Shown: positions 50,867 through 59,922 of the stretch, piece after piece
Layout of the letters: the number at the start of each line of letters is the position of its first letter
Position numbering within the stretch: position 1 is the first letter of the stretch
Origin: Streptomyces sp. H27-H1
GTDB taxonomy: Bacteria; Actinomycetota; Actinomycetes; Streptomycetales; Streptomycetaceae
Assembly (NCBI RefSeq): GCF_026627445.1
Contig: NZ_JAPNLJ010000010.1
Location: forward strand, 170,909-234,908
Direction of reading: 5' to 3'
DNA length: 64,000 nucleotides
Notes under the pieces: generated by a model
The model's database searches: none
What the model was told of the DNA's origin: nothing
The model's input: only the letters and a program-made list of their open reading frames with translations
Program-made: the position numbers and the translations under genes

Positions 50867-53329
50867 TCACGGTGCGCTCCGCGCGGCTCTGCCCGCCGCG
50901 TCGAACTCGCACCACACCGCCTTGCCGTCACCCCGGGACTCCACCCCCCAATGCGTGGCCAGCGCGTCCACCAGCAGCAGCCCGCGCCCCGTGGTCGCCG
51001 ACTCCCCCGGGGTCCGCCGCCGCGGCCACACGCTGGAGCGGTCCTTGACCCACAGCCGGATCCGCCGGACCGGTTCCGGCAGCACCTCCATGGTCAGCAC
51101 CGCTCCGCCGTCGGTGTGCAGCAGGGCGTTGACCAGCAGCTCTCCTGCCGCCAGCTCCACGTCGTCGGCGAGCTCCGGCATGCCCCAGTCGCGCAGCGCC
51201 TGCCGCAGGGCGTAGCGGGCCTCCGAGAGCCCCTCCGGGTCGGCCTGGTGGACGTACTGGTGGATGCGCGGGGCCCGGTGGGTGCCCGGGTCGGGGGCCC
51301 GGCGCAGCACCAGCAGGGCCACGTCGTCGCCGGAGCCCCATCGCTCCCACAGCCGGTCCGAGAGGTGATCGGCGAGGGCCCCGGCCCCCTGCGGGCCGCT
51401 GCGGACCGCGTGGGCGAGGGCCTCCATGCCCTGGGTGATGGCGGTGCCGGGCTCCTCGACGAGCCCGTCGGTGCACAGCACGAGGGTCTCGCCGGGAACC
51501 AGGTCGAGCCGGGTCTCGGGGAACTCCTCCTGCTCGAAGATGGTGGCCAGCCCGAGCGGCAGGCCACCGCGCACGTTGGGCCAGCCCGTTCGCCCGTCCG
51601 TGTGCCTGATCAGCGGTCCGAGGTGGCCCGCGCGGACCGCCCGTACGCCTCCGGTCTCCAGGTCGACCTGCGCGTACATGCAGGTCGCGAACCGTTCGGT
51701 GTCCAGCTCGGCCAGGAAGCGGGAGGCGCGCGCCAGCACGGTGGAGGGCGGATGCCCCTCGCCGGCGTAGGCCCGTAGTGCGATGCGGAGCTGGCCCATG
51801 ATGGCGGCGGCGTGCGTGTCGTGGCCCTGTACGTCGCCCACGACGATGCCCACGCGGTCGCGGGGCAGTGCGATCACGTCGTACCAGTCCCCGCCGACCT
51901 CGCGGCCGCTCCAGGCCGAGTGGTAGCGCACCGCGATCTCCCCGCCGGTGATCTCCGGGATCCGCCGCGGGAGCATGGCGGCCTGCAGCATGGTGGCGAA
52001 CTCGCGCTCCTGGTCGAAGAGGAGCGCCCGCTGGAGGGACTGGGCGACGATACCCGCCAGGCCCAGGCACAGGTTGCGCTCCTCGGGGCTGAAATCGGTG
52101 CGCCGCCGGTAGAAGAGCACCAGCCCGCCGATGGCCTCGGCCTGCGCGATGAGCGGGAGGTAGGCGGCCGCGTCGTACTGGATCCGGCCCAGGTAGTCGG
52201 AGAGCAGCGGGAACTCGTCCGCCAGCTCCGCCAGCGAGGTGACGAAACGTGCCTTCCTGCTGAGCACCGCCTGCGACAACGGCAGCGAACCGTCCAGCCG
52301 GGTGAACTTGCGCTCGCTGAGGATCTCCAGGGACTCCCCGCTCAGTGCGATGATCTTGATGCTCCCGCCCTCGACCAGCCCCAGCGCCATCCCCTCCACG
52401 CCGAGCCGTTCCAGCGCCCCCGCGCCCGTCAGCGTGGCCGTCACGTCGTCGACCGTCACCGCTCGCGACAGGGCCTCCGTGGTCCGCTGCACGATGGTCG
52501 CCTGCTGGGCGCGGGCCGACTCCAGCTTCCGCAGGACCGTGACGTGGGCGAGCTCGGCCGTCGCGTCCCGGACGATGCCGACGATGCGCACCGGCCGCCC
52601 CTCCGCGTCCCGCAGGACCCGGCCCTGGGTGTGCGTCCACTGGTCGCGGCCGTCACGCCGCTGCACCGTGAAGTACTGGCCGTACGTCTCCTCCTCGCCG
52701 TCCAGGACGCCCTGGACGGTGTCCCTGAGCCGCGCGGCATCATCGACCGGGATCCGCACCCCGAGGCCCTCGGGGGTGTCGTCGAACTCCTCCGGGTCGA
52801 GGTCGAAGACCTCCTTCCCGGACTCGTCCATGATCAGGGTCCCGGCGCCGAGGTCCCACTCGAAGCTGCCCATGCCGTTGAGCGCGAGCCGCTCTGCGGC
52901 GCCGATGAGGGGCCGCTCGGGGCTTCCGGCGTTCCCTGGGCTCCCGGAACCCTCCGGTCTCTTGTCACGTCGCTCCGCCGCTGCCACGAGACTCACACCA
53001 CCTAACGGCCGGGCCAGCACGGCTGGGAAATGAGCCGCTCCCATCTCCTCGTCAGGATGCCCCGGAAGGGTGCGTCCGGCCTCCTGCCAGCGCTTCAGGA
53101 GGGAGAGGTAGATCATCGAGGGGTCGTACGGGGCTTGCGGGTACTGGACCTGCGGGTACTGGGCCTGCGGGTACGAGTCCGGGGCGTACGGCGCGTACGG
53201 GGATTGCGCGTACGCGTCCTGCGCGTGCGGGTGCGGGGGCTCCGCCCTCGTCGTGCCGGGCTGCTCCGCACGGCTGGCCGGAATCCTCGCCCAGCCGCGG
53301 CCCTGGCCCTGTGCTCGCCCTGCGCTCAT
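50867..53329 (-). CDS. PAS-GAF-SpoIIE phosphatase with C-terminal anti-sigma-type ATPase
   Basis: An 820-residue multidomain signalling protein: a Tyr/Pro/Gln/Ala-rich leader with repeated YPQ(A/V)QYPQ units (about 40-70), a PAS domain (about 145-265), a GAF domain (about 290-440), a PP2C-like SpoIIE phosphatase (about 460-665; G-G-D-W-Y-D metal motif and GDVQGHD) and a HATPase_c domain (about 690-815; ELLVNALLHT N-box, TGRGLLLVD). Such fusions dephosphorylate anti-sigma antagonists and bind as anti-sigma kinases in Streptomyces. The partner is not encoded nearby. The leader is unusual. Confidence 0.93.
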   Translation of the reverse strand: MSAGRAQGQGRGWARIPASRAEQPGTTRAEPPHPHAQDAYAQSPYAPYAPDSYPQAQYPQVQYPQAPYDPSMIYLSLLKRWQEAGRTLPGHPDEEMGAAHFPAVLARPLGGVSLVAAAERRDKRPEGSGSPGNAGSPERPLIGAAERLALNGMGSFEWDLGAGTLIMDESGKEVFDLDPEEFDDTPEGLGVRIPVDDAARLRDTVQGVLDGEEETYGQYFTVQRRDGRDQWTHTQGRVLRDAEGRPVRIVGIVRDATAELAHVTVLRKLESARAQQATIVQRTTEALSRAVTVDDVTATLTGAGALERLGVEGMALGLVEGGSIKIIALSGESLEILSERKFTRLDGSLPLSQAVLSRKARFVTSLAELADEFPLLSDYLGRIQYDAAAYLPLIAQAEAIGGLVLFYRRRTDFSPEERNLCLGLAGIVAQSLQRALLFDQEREFATMLQAAMLPRRIPEITGGEIAVRYHSAWSGREVGGDWYDVIALPRDRVGIVVGDVQGHDTHAAAIMGQLRIALRAYAGEGHPPSTVLARASRFLAELDTERFATCMYAQVDLETGGVRAVRAGHLGPLIRHTDGRTGWPNVRGGLPLGLATIFEQEEFPETRLDLVPGETLVLCTDGLVEEPGTAITQGMEALAHAVRSGPQGAGALADHLSDRLWERWGSGDDVALLVLRRAPDPGTHRAPRIHQYVHQADPEGLSEARYALRQALRDWGMPELADDVELAAGELLVNALLHTDGGAVLTMEVLPEPVRRIRLWVKDRSSVWPRRRTPGESATTGRGLLLVDALATHWGVESRGDGKAVWCEFDAAGRAARSAP

Positions 53330-53341
53330 CGCGGACCCCTC

Positions 53342-54616
53342 TCACGCTCTGTGCCCGGCCGCCGGAGCCCGGTCGGTCCGGGGCGCACCGGTGGAACCCG
53401 TCAGCGGGCTCCGGGCCCCCAGACGCTTGCGGACTCCTGACACCAGTCTCCCCGCCGTGAAGCCGGCGCCGTGTACGAATCGCATGGAAGGGCCGAATGA
53501 GGGAGCGGTCAGCAGCCCCGCGAAGAACAGCCCCGGCCAGGAGGACTCGAACCCGGGGCTCAGCTCCGGCGTCCCGCTCTCCCCTACGGTACCCAGCGCG
53601 GCCCGCAGCCCCGCGTCGAGCAGCTCCAGCCGGGCCAGGTCCGGGGTGAAGCCGGTCGCCGCGATCACGTGCGCGGTGTCCAGTACGACGGACTCCCCGG
53701 CGGCGCTGGTCAGCCCGAGCCGGGTCCGCCCGCCCGCCGCGACCGCCCGTTGCAGGCGGTGCCCGAGCAGGACGGGGACCCGGCGCTCGAAGCGCTCCCG
53801 CAGCCACCAGGCTCCGGCCGGGCCCAGTGCGGTCGCCGCGATCCGCTCCCGGGTGGGCGCGGGCAGCCGGCGCACCGCCCAGGGCAGCTCCGACCAGGCC
53901 CAGCTGCGCCAGCCGGTGCCGAGGCCGCTGTGCGGATCGCGCAGGGCGCGCAGCGGGGGCCGGCGCAGCGGTTGCGGGACGGTGTTCCAGTTCAGCCTGG
54001 AGCGCCGGGCCACCAGGCAGGGCCGGGCCCCGTTCTCCGCGAGCAGGGCGGCCGTCTCCAGCGCCGCCTGCCCGGCGCCGAGCACGGCCACCTCGTGGCC
54101 GGCGAAGCGGGTCAGGTCTCTGTGGCCGCTGCTGTGCGAGTAGTGCGCCGCGGGCAGTTCCCGCAGCGCGCCGGGGTACCGGACGAACGGCATCACGCCC
54201 ACGGCCAGCGCGACGGTCCGGGCGAGCAGCGGCGGCCCCTCGGCGGTACGGATCAGGAAACCCCCGCCCTGCGGGGTGACTTCGGTGACGGTCGCCTCCT
54301 CCACCGGGGGTGCGGCGTGCCGGGCGAACCAGAGCCCGTACGCGCTGAACGTCCCGATGGGCAGCGGAGTTCCGTGTTCGGCGGCGATCCCGCGCCCCGC
54401 GCAGTACTCGGCCAGCGTGTAACGCCCGCCGGGCGCAGACAGGTTGGAGGACCACGGCTCCGACTTGAGGTACATGCCCTCGGGCATGTGGTCCCGCCAG
54501 GAGGCCATGGGACGCCCCAGGATCCGCACCCCGAGCCCCGCGGCGGCCGCGTGGGCGGCGATCGACAGCCCGTAGGGCCCCGCTCCGACCACCACGAGGT
54601 CGTCCATCCGTGTCAC
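53342..54616 (-). CDS. FAD-dependent NAD(P)-binding oxidoreductase
   Basis: A 424-residue flavoprotein: VVVGAGPYGLSIAAHA dinucleotide site near residue 10, a second GAGQAALETA motif at about 177, and ATGFTPDL before the C-terminal FAD segment with GLFFAGLLTAPSFGP. The fold is that of lysine/ornithine monooxygenase-like or FMO-like proteins. The GTG chosen has GGAGGG upstream; an ATG three codons later is the alternative. It ends 12 bases before the phosphatase start, so the two are likely co-transcribed. Confidence 0.9.
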   Translation of the reverse strand: MTRMDDLVVVGAGPYGLSIAAHAAAAGLGVRILGRPMASWRDHMPEGMYLKSEPWSSNLSAPGGRYTLAEYCAGRGIAAEHGTPLPIGTFSAYGLWFARHAAPPVEEATVTEVTPQGGGFLIRTAEGPPLLARTVALAVGVMPFVRYPGALRELPAAHYSHSSGHRDLTRFAGHEVAVLGAGQAALETAALLAENGARPCLVARRSRLNWNTVPQPLRRPPLRALRDPHSGLGTGWRSWAWSELPWAVRRLPAPTRERIAATALGPAGAWWLRERFERRVPVLLGHRLQRAVAAGGRTRLGLTSAAGESVVLDTAHVIAATGFTPDLARLELLDAGLRAALGTVGESGTPELSPGFESSWPGLFFAGLLTAPSFGPSMRFVHGAGFTAGRLVSGVRKRLGARSPLTGSTGAPRTDRAPAAGHRA

Positions 54617-54746
54617 CGCAGTCCCTCCAGCCTCATGGTTCGTCCACTGCCACCTGCGCACCACGACTCAACCCCCCGCCCCACCACCCCGGGGCCCGTC
54701 ACCGGGGCACGGGGGCACCCCGTCCCGGGATCAGCGCATCACCGCG

Positions 54747-56219
54747 TCACCGCGTCACCAGCTCGTCCGGCTCCGCCGGGGCCTCCGGCGGGGCGGACCG
54801 GGGGCCGGAGCCGCCGGAGGTACCGGCCGTGGCGGACGGGGGCAGCTCCCGGCCCCGCTGACGCGGGGCGCGGACCACGGCCCGGGCCGTCCGGCGGCCC
54901 TGCGCGGGGACTCCGCGCAGGACCCGTAGACCCTTGACCGCGCCCCGCCCCAGGAAGGCGGCGAGCATCGCCACGAACGGCAACGGGTCGTCGGCCGCGA
55001 ACCACGCCGCCTCCACCTGCCCCCGCTCCCGGCCCCGGCGCACGGCACCACCGGCTGTAGAGGTCCGTACGGACCGGCCGGCCTCGGCGCCCGGGCCTGT
55101 ACCCGCCCCAGCACCCGCCCCGCCGGCCGGAGCCTGGGGGCGGCGCGGCAGCGAGCGGCCGCGTACCGCCGCGAGGAGGGCGTAGTTCTCCGCCACGAAG
55201 ACCCGGCCCGGGCCGCCGGACGGCTCCGGGACCCGCTGGCCCGTCAGGTCCAGGTACATCGCCTGGACCACGTCCAGACCGCCCGCGTCCGTGAAGAGCC
55301 TGAACTGGGCCCCCGGGCGGGGATTGAAGTCCACCAGGCGGAAGACGCCCCGCTCGTCCCGGCGGAAGTCCAGGTCCAGGATCCCCTGGTAGCCGAGCCG
55401 TTCGGCGAGCCGCAGGCCCGCCTCCTCCACCGCCGGATCCGGCAGCCACCGCCCGACCGCCGTCAGCCCCGTCCGTACCGGCCAGGACAGCTCCTTGCGC
55501 CCCGACCCGGTGAGCAGCGGATGCCCGCCCCGGGCGAACGCGCCGTGGAAGAACCAGTCGGTGTCCGGCCCGGCCGGCAGGAACCGCTGGAGCAGCAGCC
55601 GGCTCCCCGCTTCCGCCGAGCGCTCGTACAGCCGCCGCGCCTCCGCGGCCGTGTGGAGCAGGGTGGTGCTGCGCAGTCCCGTACCCGCCGGCAGCAGCCA
55701 CGGCCGGCTCCACTTGGCGATCACCGGAAGCCCCAGCCGCCACGCGGCGTCCGCCGTTTCGGCCCCGCTCGCCGGGATCACGGTCTCCGGGTGCGGTACG
55801 TCCCACCGGGCGCAGAGCCGCGACAGCTCGGCCTTGTCCGCCACCCGCGCCGGCAGGTCGTCGGGCTGATGGGGGATCCGGAAACGGTCCGTCAGCATCG
55901 GTGCGACACGTGACACGGCGATCGCGCTGAGGTCGTCCATGGCGATGAGCACGGCCGGACGGCCGATCCGTTCCGAGACCCCGGTCAGGCAGTCCAGCAG
56001 CGCCTCGGGCGCCTCGGGGTCGAGTCCGCCGAAGGGCCCGGGGTGCACGGCACGCAGGTAGCGCGAACGCCCCATGGGACCTCCCCCGGCCTCGACGACG
56101 GCATGGACCTCCACGCCCACGCGCCCAAGGGATCTGACGGCGCCGAGGGTTCCGTGGTGGAACGGATTCCGATCGAGTCTGAGCAGAACTGCGGGCACTT
56201 GGCTGGGATGCGCGTGCAT
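54747..56219 (-). CDS. ATP-grasp domain protein (carboxylate-amine ligase type)
   Basis: A 490-residue ATP-grasp enzyme. After a Rossmann-like pre-ATP-grasp part (VPAVLLRLDRNPFHHGTLGAVRSLG), the ATP-grasp domain (about 120-330) shows LPVIAKWSRPW, LLQRFLPAG, and Y-Q-G-I-L-D-L-D-F-R-R...VDFNPRPGAQFRLF, the Mg/ATP-binding end. The last 150 residues are Pro/Ala/Arg-rich with a basic hydrophobic patch. It adjoins polysaccharide genes and is divergent from a secreted glycosidase. It may link an amino or acyl group to a sugar or peptide; substrate unknown. A GTG six codons upstream is possible. Confidence 0.85.
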   Translation of the reverse strand: MHAHPSQVPAVLLRLDRNPFHHGTLGAVRSLGRVGVEVHAVVEAGGGPMGRSRYLRAVHPGPFGGLDPEAPEALLDCLTGVSERIGRPAVLIAMDDLSAIAVSRVAPMLTDRFRIPHQPDDLPARVADKAELSRLCARWDVPHPETVIPASGAETADAAWRLGLPVIAKWSRPWLLPAGTGLRSTTLLHTAAEARRLYERSAEAGSRLLLQRFLPAGPDTDWFFHGAFARGGHPLLTGSGRKELSWPVRTGLTAVGRWLPDPAVEEAGLRLAERLGYQGILDLDFRRDERGVFRLVDFNPRPGAQFRLFTDAGGLDVVQAMYLDLTGQRVPEPSGGPGRVFVAENYALLAAVRGRSLPRRPQAPAGGAGAGAGTGPGAEAGRSVRTSTAGGAVRRGRERGQVEAAWFAADDPLPFVAMLAAFLGRGAVKGLRVLRGVPAQGRRTARAVVRAPRQRGRELPPSATAGTSGGSGPRSAPPEAPAEPDELVTR

Positions 56220-56369
56220 GGGAACGGTGTCTTTCACCTAGTCGGACCAAGCGGGGAGGGTGCGCACGTGCGAATGGCCTAGGCGGACGTCACCTGACAG
56301 GCCATTCGTCAGATCTGATGTCTAACGTCTTCTGTAAGCACACCGATTCAGGAAAGCTCGGGAGACGCC

Positions 56370-57944
56370 ATGCCCAGACCACCCCGCCGACTGGCGAGCA
56401 CCTGCATCGGTACGGTCGCCGCCGGACTGCTCGCGACCGGGGCCGCCCTCGCTGCCCCGGAGGAGCAGAGCGCGGGGTCCGACATCGCCATGGGCGCCTA
56501 CCTCGACTACGGGCCGCCGGGAGTGGCCCGGATCCCGTTCCTGTCGCACTGGCTGGGCGGCAAGGAGATCCGGGTCGGACACACCTATCTGCCCGGTGAC
56601 CAGTGGGCCGGCATCGAAGGAAACGTCAGCTTCCTGGAGGACTGGGCCGAGTGGCGGCTCGCCCGGGACGACCGGATGTTCGTCCTCAACGTGCCCATGC
56701 AGGAGCGGAACGAAGCCCGGATCCCCGACTACCAGGTGGCCCAGCTGATCCGGGCCGGCGCGGACGGCCAGTACGACCGGCACTTCAAGAAGCTCGCCGA
56801 ACGGCTGGTGGCGCTGGAGGTCCCGGACACGGTGATCGTGCTCGGCTGGGAGATGAACGGCACCACGTACACCCACCGCTGCGGGCCCGACCCGGAGAAC
56901 TGGAAGGCGTACTGGAAGCGCATCGTCAGCACGATGCGCTCGGTCCCCGGTCAGGACTTCAAGTTCGATTTCACCCCGAACCGCGGTACGGACGCGATCG
57001 GCTGGACCAAGTGCTACCCGGGCGACGACGTGGTCGACATCGTCGGGATGGATTCGTACGACCAGGGTCCCGGCCGGAACTTCGACGAGCAGATCAGCCA
57101 GCCGTACGGGCTCCAGCAGCACGTCGACTTCGCGAAAGCACACGGCAAGGAGACCTCGTACCCGGAGTGGGGGCTGTTCCGCAACGGGGACAACCCGGAG
57201 TACGTGCGGCGCATGCTGAAGTGGATCGAGCAGCAGAAGCCGCTCTACCACACCATCACCGACTACTGCCCGCACGGCGTCTGGCAGTGCAAGCAGAACC
57301 CGGCCTCGACGAAGGTCTTCCGCGAGGCGCTGACCCCGCAGCGGCCCGACCCGGTGATCCCGACGCCGGTGATCCCGACCCCGGTGGTGCCCACGCCGGT
57401 GGTGCCCACGCCGGTGGTGCCCACGCCGGTCGTCCCGACCCCGCAGATCCCCACGCCGGAAGTTCCGACCCCGGTCGTTCCGACCCCGGTCGAGCCCAGC
57501 CCGGTCGTCCCGAGCCCGGTCGTTCCGAGCCCGGCCGTCCCGGTGCCCTCGCCCGTGGTCCCGAGCCCGGAGGTCCCGGTCGAGCCCAGCCCGGTCGAGC
57601 CCACCCCGGCCGTCCCCAGTCCGGCCGTCCCCAGTCCGCTGGTGCCCAGCCCCGTCGAGCCGAGTCCGCTGGTCCCGGCCCCCGAGGTCAGTCCGGTCGT
57701 CCCGGAGGTCCCGGCGAGCCCGAGCCCGGTCGTGCCCAAGCCGGAACCCGAGGTCCCCTCGCCGGCGCCCTCGCCGCTCGTGCCGAAGCCGGAGCCGTCC
57801 CAGCCGACGACGCCGCCGCCCGTCAACAGCAAGCAGTGGTGCGTGCCGATCAACTTCGGCGAGTGGCTCTCCAAGCTGGTCGGCAAGCAGTCGGTCTGCG
57901 TCAAGATCGACTGGGGTCAGGACACCGGCTTCTGGCCCTTCTAG
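56370..57944 (+). CDS. Secreted GH26-like glycoside hydrolase with Pro-rich stalk
   Basis: A 524-residue exported enzyme. Signal peptide about 1-28. The catalytic domain (about 35-325) carries GWEMNG (Glu161, acid/base) and SYPEWG (Glu266, nucleophile) as in GH26-type (beta-mannanase/endoglucanase-like) hydrolases. Residues about 328-481 are a P-x-P repeat of the type VVPTP, IPTP and EPSP. The last 40 residues (SKQWCVPINFGEWLSKLVG...) contain two Cys and end GFWPF, possibly a wall- or carbohydrate-binding module. GGGAG precedes the ATG. Divergent from the polysaccharide genes, probably acting on their product. Confidence 0.88.
   Translation: MPRPPRRLASTCIGTVAAGLLATGAALAAPEEQSAGSDIAMGAYLDYGPPGVARIPFLSHWLGGKEIRVGHTYLPGDQWAGIEGNVSFLEDWAEWRLARDDRMFVLNVPMQERNEARIPDYQVAQLIRAGADGQYDRHFKKLAERLVALEVPDTVIVLGWEMNGTTYTHRCGPDPENWKAYWKRIVSTMRSVPGQDFKFDFTPNRGTDAIGWTKCYPGDDVVDIVGMDSYDQGPGRNFDEQISQPYGLQQHVDFAKAHGKETSYPEWGLFRNGDNPEYVRRMLKWIEQQKPLYHTITDYCPHGVWQCKQNPASTKVFREALTPQRPDPVIPTPVIPTPVVPTPVVPTPVVPTPVVPTPQIPTPEVPTPVVPTPVEPSPVVPSPVVPSPAVPVPSPVVPSPEVPVEPSPVEPTPAVPSPAVPSPLVPSPVEPSPLVPAPEVSPVVPEVPASPSPVVPKPEPEVPSPAPSPLVPKPEPSQPTTPPPVNSKQWCVPINFGEWLSKLVGKQSVCVKIDWGQDTGFWPF
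57381..57425 (+). repeat. Perfect 15-bp coding tandem repeats
   Basis: Three identical head-to-tail copies of CCGGTGGTGCCCACG inside the glycosidase stalk, continued by diverged copies on both sides over about 460 bases. This length-variable stretch could change by slippage. Confidence 0.85.
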
Positions 57945-58012
57945 CCCGCGCGACCCGCGCGACCCACGCGGCCTGTCCGGCCCGTCCAGCCCTTCGAGGC
58001 GGGAGGTTCGGG

Positions 58013-59155
58013 TCACCGGACCCGCAGTTCGTTGAGCCGCACCCGCCAGTCCCTGGCGGCCGGCAACGCCTCCCGCAGTGCGTCCACCGCCCGCTCGCGC
58101 CCCGTCACCTGCGACTCGTGCAGTCGCAGCAGGGGTGCGAGCGCGGCCGTGGCCATCAGGAACCGCTGATTGACCACGGTCCGCGGCCGCCAGTGGTTCT
58201 TGTACGGTTCGTTGCCGCGCAGGAAGCTGACCACCGGGCGGCCTTCGGCGAGCGCGCGGGTGGTCTCGTAGCGCAGGAGCAGCGTCGCCACGTCCACCTT
58301 CCGGTCGCGCAGATCCGGATCGGCGCCGTAGAGGTAGCCGCCGCTGAGCGCGCCCGACAGCAGCGTGAGGTTGGCGGCGACCACCTTCCCGTCGAGCCGG
58401 AACTCGGCCAGCCGGCCCTCCCCCGCCCGCACCATCCGCCGGGTGGCCCGGGTCAGGTGTTCGGCGAAGCGCGGCTTGAGGTGTTCGGGGGTCACCCCGC
58501 GCCCGCGCCACTGCTTCTCGTGCAGCCGCAGCAGGGTCCGTACGGCCCGGGGCACTTCCTGCTCGGTGACCTCGTGCTCCTCGATCCCCGCCGCGTCGGT
58601 CTTGCGGAGCTTGGCCCGCACCCGCTGGGCGCCGGAGGACGGCATCCGCTTGACCAGCTCGTCGAAGGGCATGGCCGGCAGCTCCATGCAGGTGGAGTCG
58701 GTCAGCCTGCTGCCGACCCCGGGCCAGGCCGCGTACACGGCCTCGGCGGCGGCCCCGGGCCGCACCTCGCGCAGATCGACGACCGCGCCCCGGGCAGCCC
58801 GGTGCAGACCGTTGGCCAGGGCCGGTACGACCTGGTCGGCGTGGCCGGCCGCGATCAGCACGTCGAAGTAGTCGGTGATGCCCCCGCCGAGGGGCACGAG
58901 CAGCGGCATCGGCCGGTGTACGAGCATCAGCGCGGCCGCGCCGACCAGCTCCTCCCCGCGCCGCACGAGGACGATGCGGAGCCGGCCCTCCTTGCCGTAG
59001 GACAGCCACCACGAGTGCAGCCATGCGTGGCTCTGGAACGGAGTGGCGGTGGGACAGCCGCGGACGAGCCGGTTCCACGACTCCTCCAATGCGGCGAACT
59101 GCCGGGGATCGCGGCACAGCGTCACCGACAGCAACCCGGCGGAGCCCGACGTCAT
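58013..59155 (-). CDS. GNAT/FemAB-type acyltransferase (CelD/BioF2-like)
   Basis: A 380-residue double-GNAT-fold protein. T-P-F-Q-S-H-A-W-L-H-S-W-W near residue 40, L-V-G-A-A-A-L-M, and the second-half LRLHEKQWRGRGV and FRLDGKVVAANLTLLSG match PF13480-type acetyltransferases found in cellulose and exopolysaccharide loci. It may acylate a sugar or lipid intermediate. The ATG overlaps the stop of the Wzz-like gene (ATGA) and has AAGGAG upstream, so it is the last gene of the polysaccharide operon. Confidence 0.88.
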   Translation of the reverse strand: MTSGSAGLLSVTLCRDPRQFAALEESWNRLVRGCPTATPFQSHAWLHSWWLSYGKEGRLRIVLVRRGEELVGAAALMLVHRPMPLLVPLGGGITDYFDVLIAAGHADQVVPALANGLHRAARGAVVDLREVRPGAAAEAVYAAWPGVGSRLTDSTCMELPAMPFDELVKRMPSSGAQRVRAKLRKTDAAGIEEHEVTEQEVPRAVRTLLRLHEKQWRGRGVTPEHLKPRFAEHLTRATRRMVRAGEGRLAEFRLDGKVVAANLTLLSGALSGGYLYGADPDLRDRKVDVATLLLRYETTRALAEGRPVVSFLRGNEPYKNHWRPRTVVNQRFLMATAALAPLLRLHESQVTGRERAVDALREALPAARDWRVRLNELRVR

Positions 59156-59850
59156 CGCACGGACTCCTTCTCCTTGGCCGCGGCCGGCTCACCCTGCGCG
59201 GGCAGCGAGGCGTACTCCTCGACGGAACCCTCCGCGGTGCCCGCGACGGGACCCTCGTCACGCCGCCGGGCGGCGGGCCGGGCCAGCAGCCACAGCCCGC
59301 CCAGCAGCCCGCCCGCGCACAGGCCGACGGCCCCGCTGAGGGTGGGGGACGCGGAGGCGGGAGCGGTGGGCGCGACGGCCTGGTTGAACAGGAGCAGCTG
59401 CACACCGGTGTTCTTGGCGGCCTGGTTGCTGCTCAGCGACAGGGCGTCGGCCACGGCGTTGGCGATGTCGGCGGCCTCGCCGGCGCTCTTCGCGGTCCCG
59501 GTGATGGCGATCATCGGGGACTCGGGGGAGGTTTCCGCGCGGACCTGGGTCCGCAGCTTCTGCACGGCGATGCCGGCACGGGGCTGGGCGTACGCGAGGG
59601 TCGAACTGCTGGTGGCGATGCGCGCGTAGGCCTGCGCGAAGCCGAGGGCGGTGGCCGGCTCGGTGGTGTCGTCGGGAACCGCGACGACGTAGCTGGTGGC
59701 GGCGTACTCGGGCGCCTTGAGCACTCCGTACGCCCCGCCTGCGGCCAGCCCCAGCAGCGCGGCGGCGGGCAGCGGCCACCACGCGGGGGGCGGCAGCAGC
59801 CGTACCCGGCGCCGGTGGGTGGACTTCTTCTGGTCGGCGGTGTCGGCCAT
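59152..59850 (-). CDS. Wzz-like polysaccharide chain-length/export protein
   Basis: A 232-residue membrane protein with two membrane segments (about 26-46 and 172-192) flanking an extracellular region with conserved-looking Y-V-V-A-V-P-D-D and SPESPMIAITGTAKSAGEAADIANAV, the pattern of Wzz/CapA-type proteins. No tyrosine-kinase domain follows. The C-terminal 40 residues are acidic and Ala-rich. GGAAAGAGG precedes the ATG. It lies between a glycosyltransferase gene and the FemAB-like gene. Confidence 0.85.
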   Translation of the reverse strand: MADTADQKKSTHRRRVRLLPPPAWWPLPAAALLGLAAGGAYGVLKAPEYAATSYVVAVPDDTTEPATALGFAQAYARIATSSSTLAYAQPRAGIAVQKLRTQVRAETSPESPMIAITGTAKSAGEAADIANAVADALSLSSNQAAKNTGVQLLLFNQAVAPTAPASASPTLSGAVGLCAGGLLGGLWLLARPAARRRDEGPVAGTAEGSVEEYASLPAQGEPAAAKEKESVR

Positions 59851-59922
59851 GCGCGTGCCTCTTTCCTGGTGACGGGTGGTGTGGTTCGGATCCCCGTACG
59901 GGGACCCCCTGCAGAGGTCGGA

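Noticed and set aside
57263..57904. Gly/Thr/Val repeat protein antisense to the glycosidase stalk
   Set aside because: The reading is only the mirror of the Pro-Val-Thr coding repeat; no ribosome-binding site or codon bias supports it.
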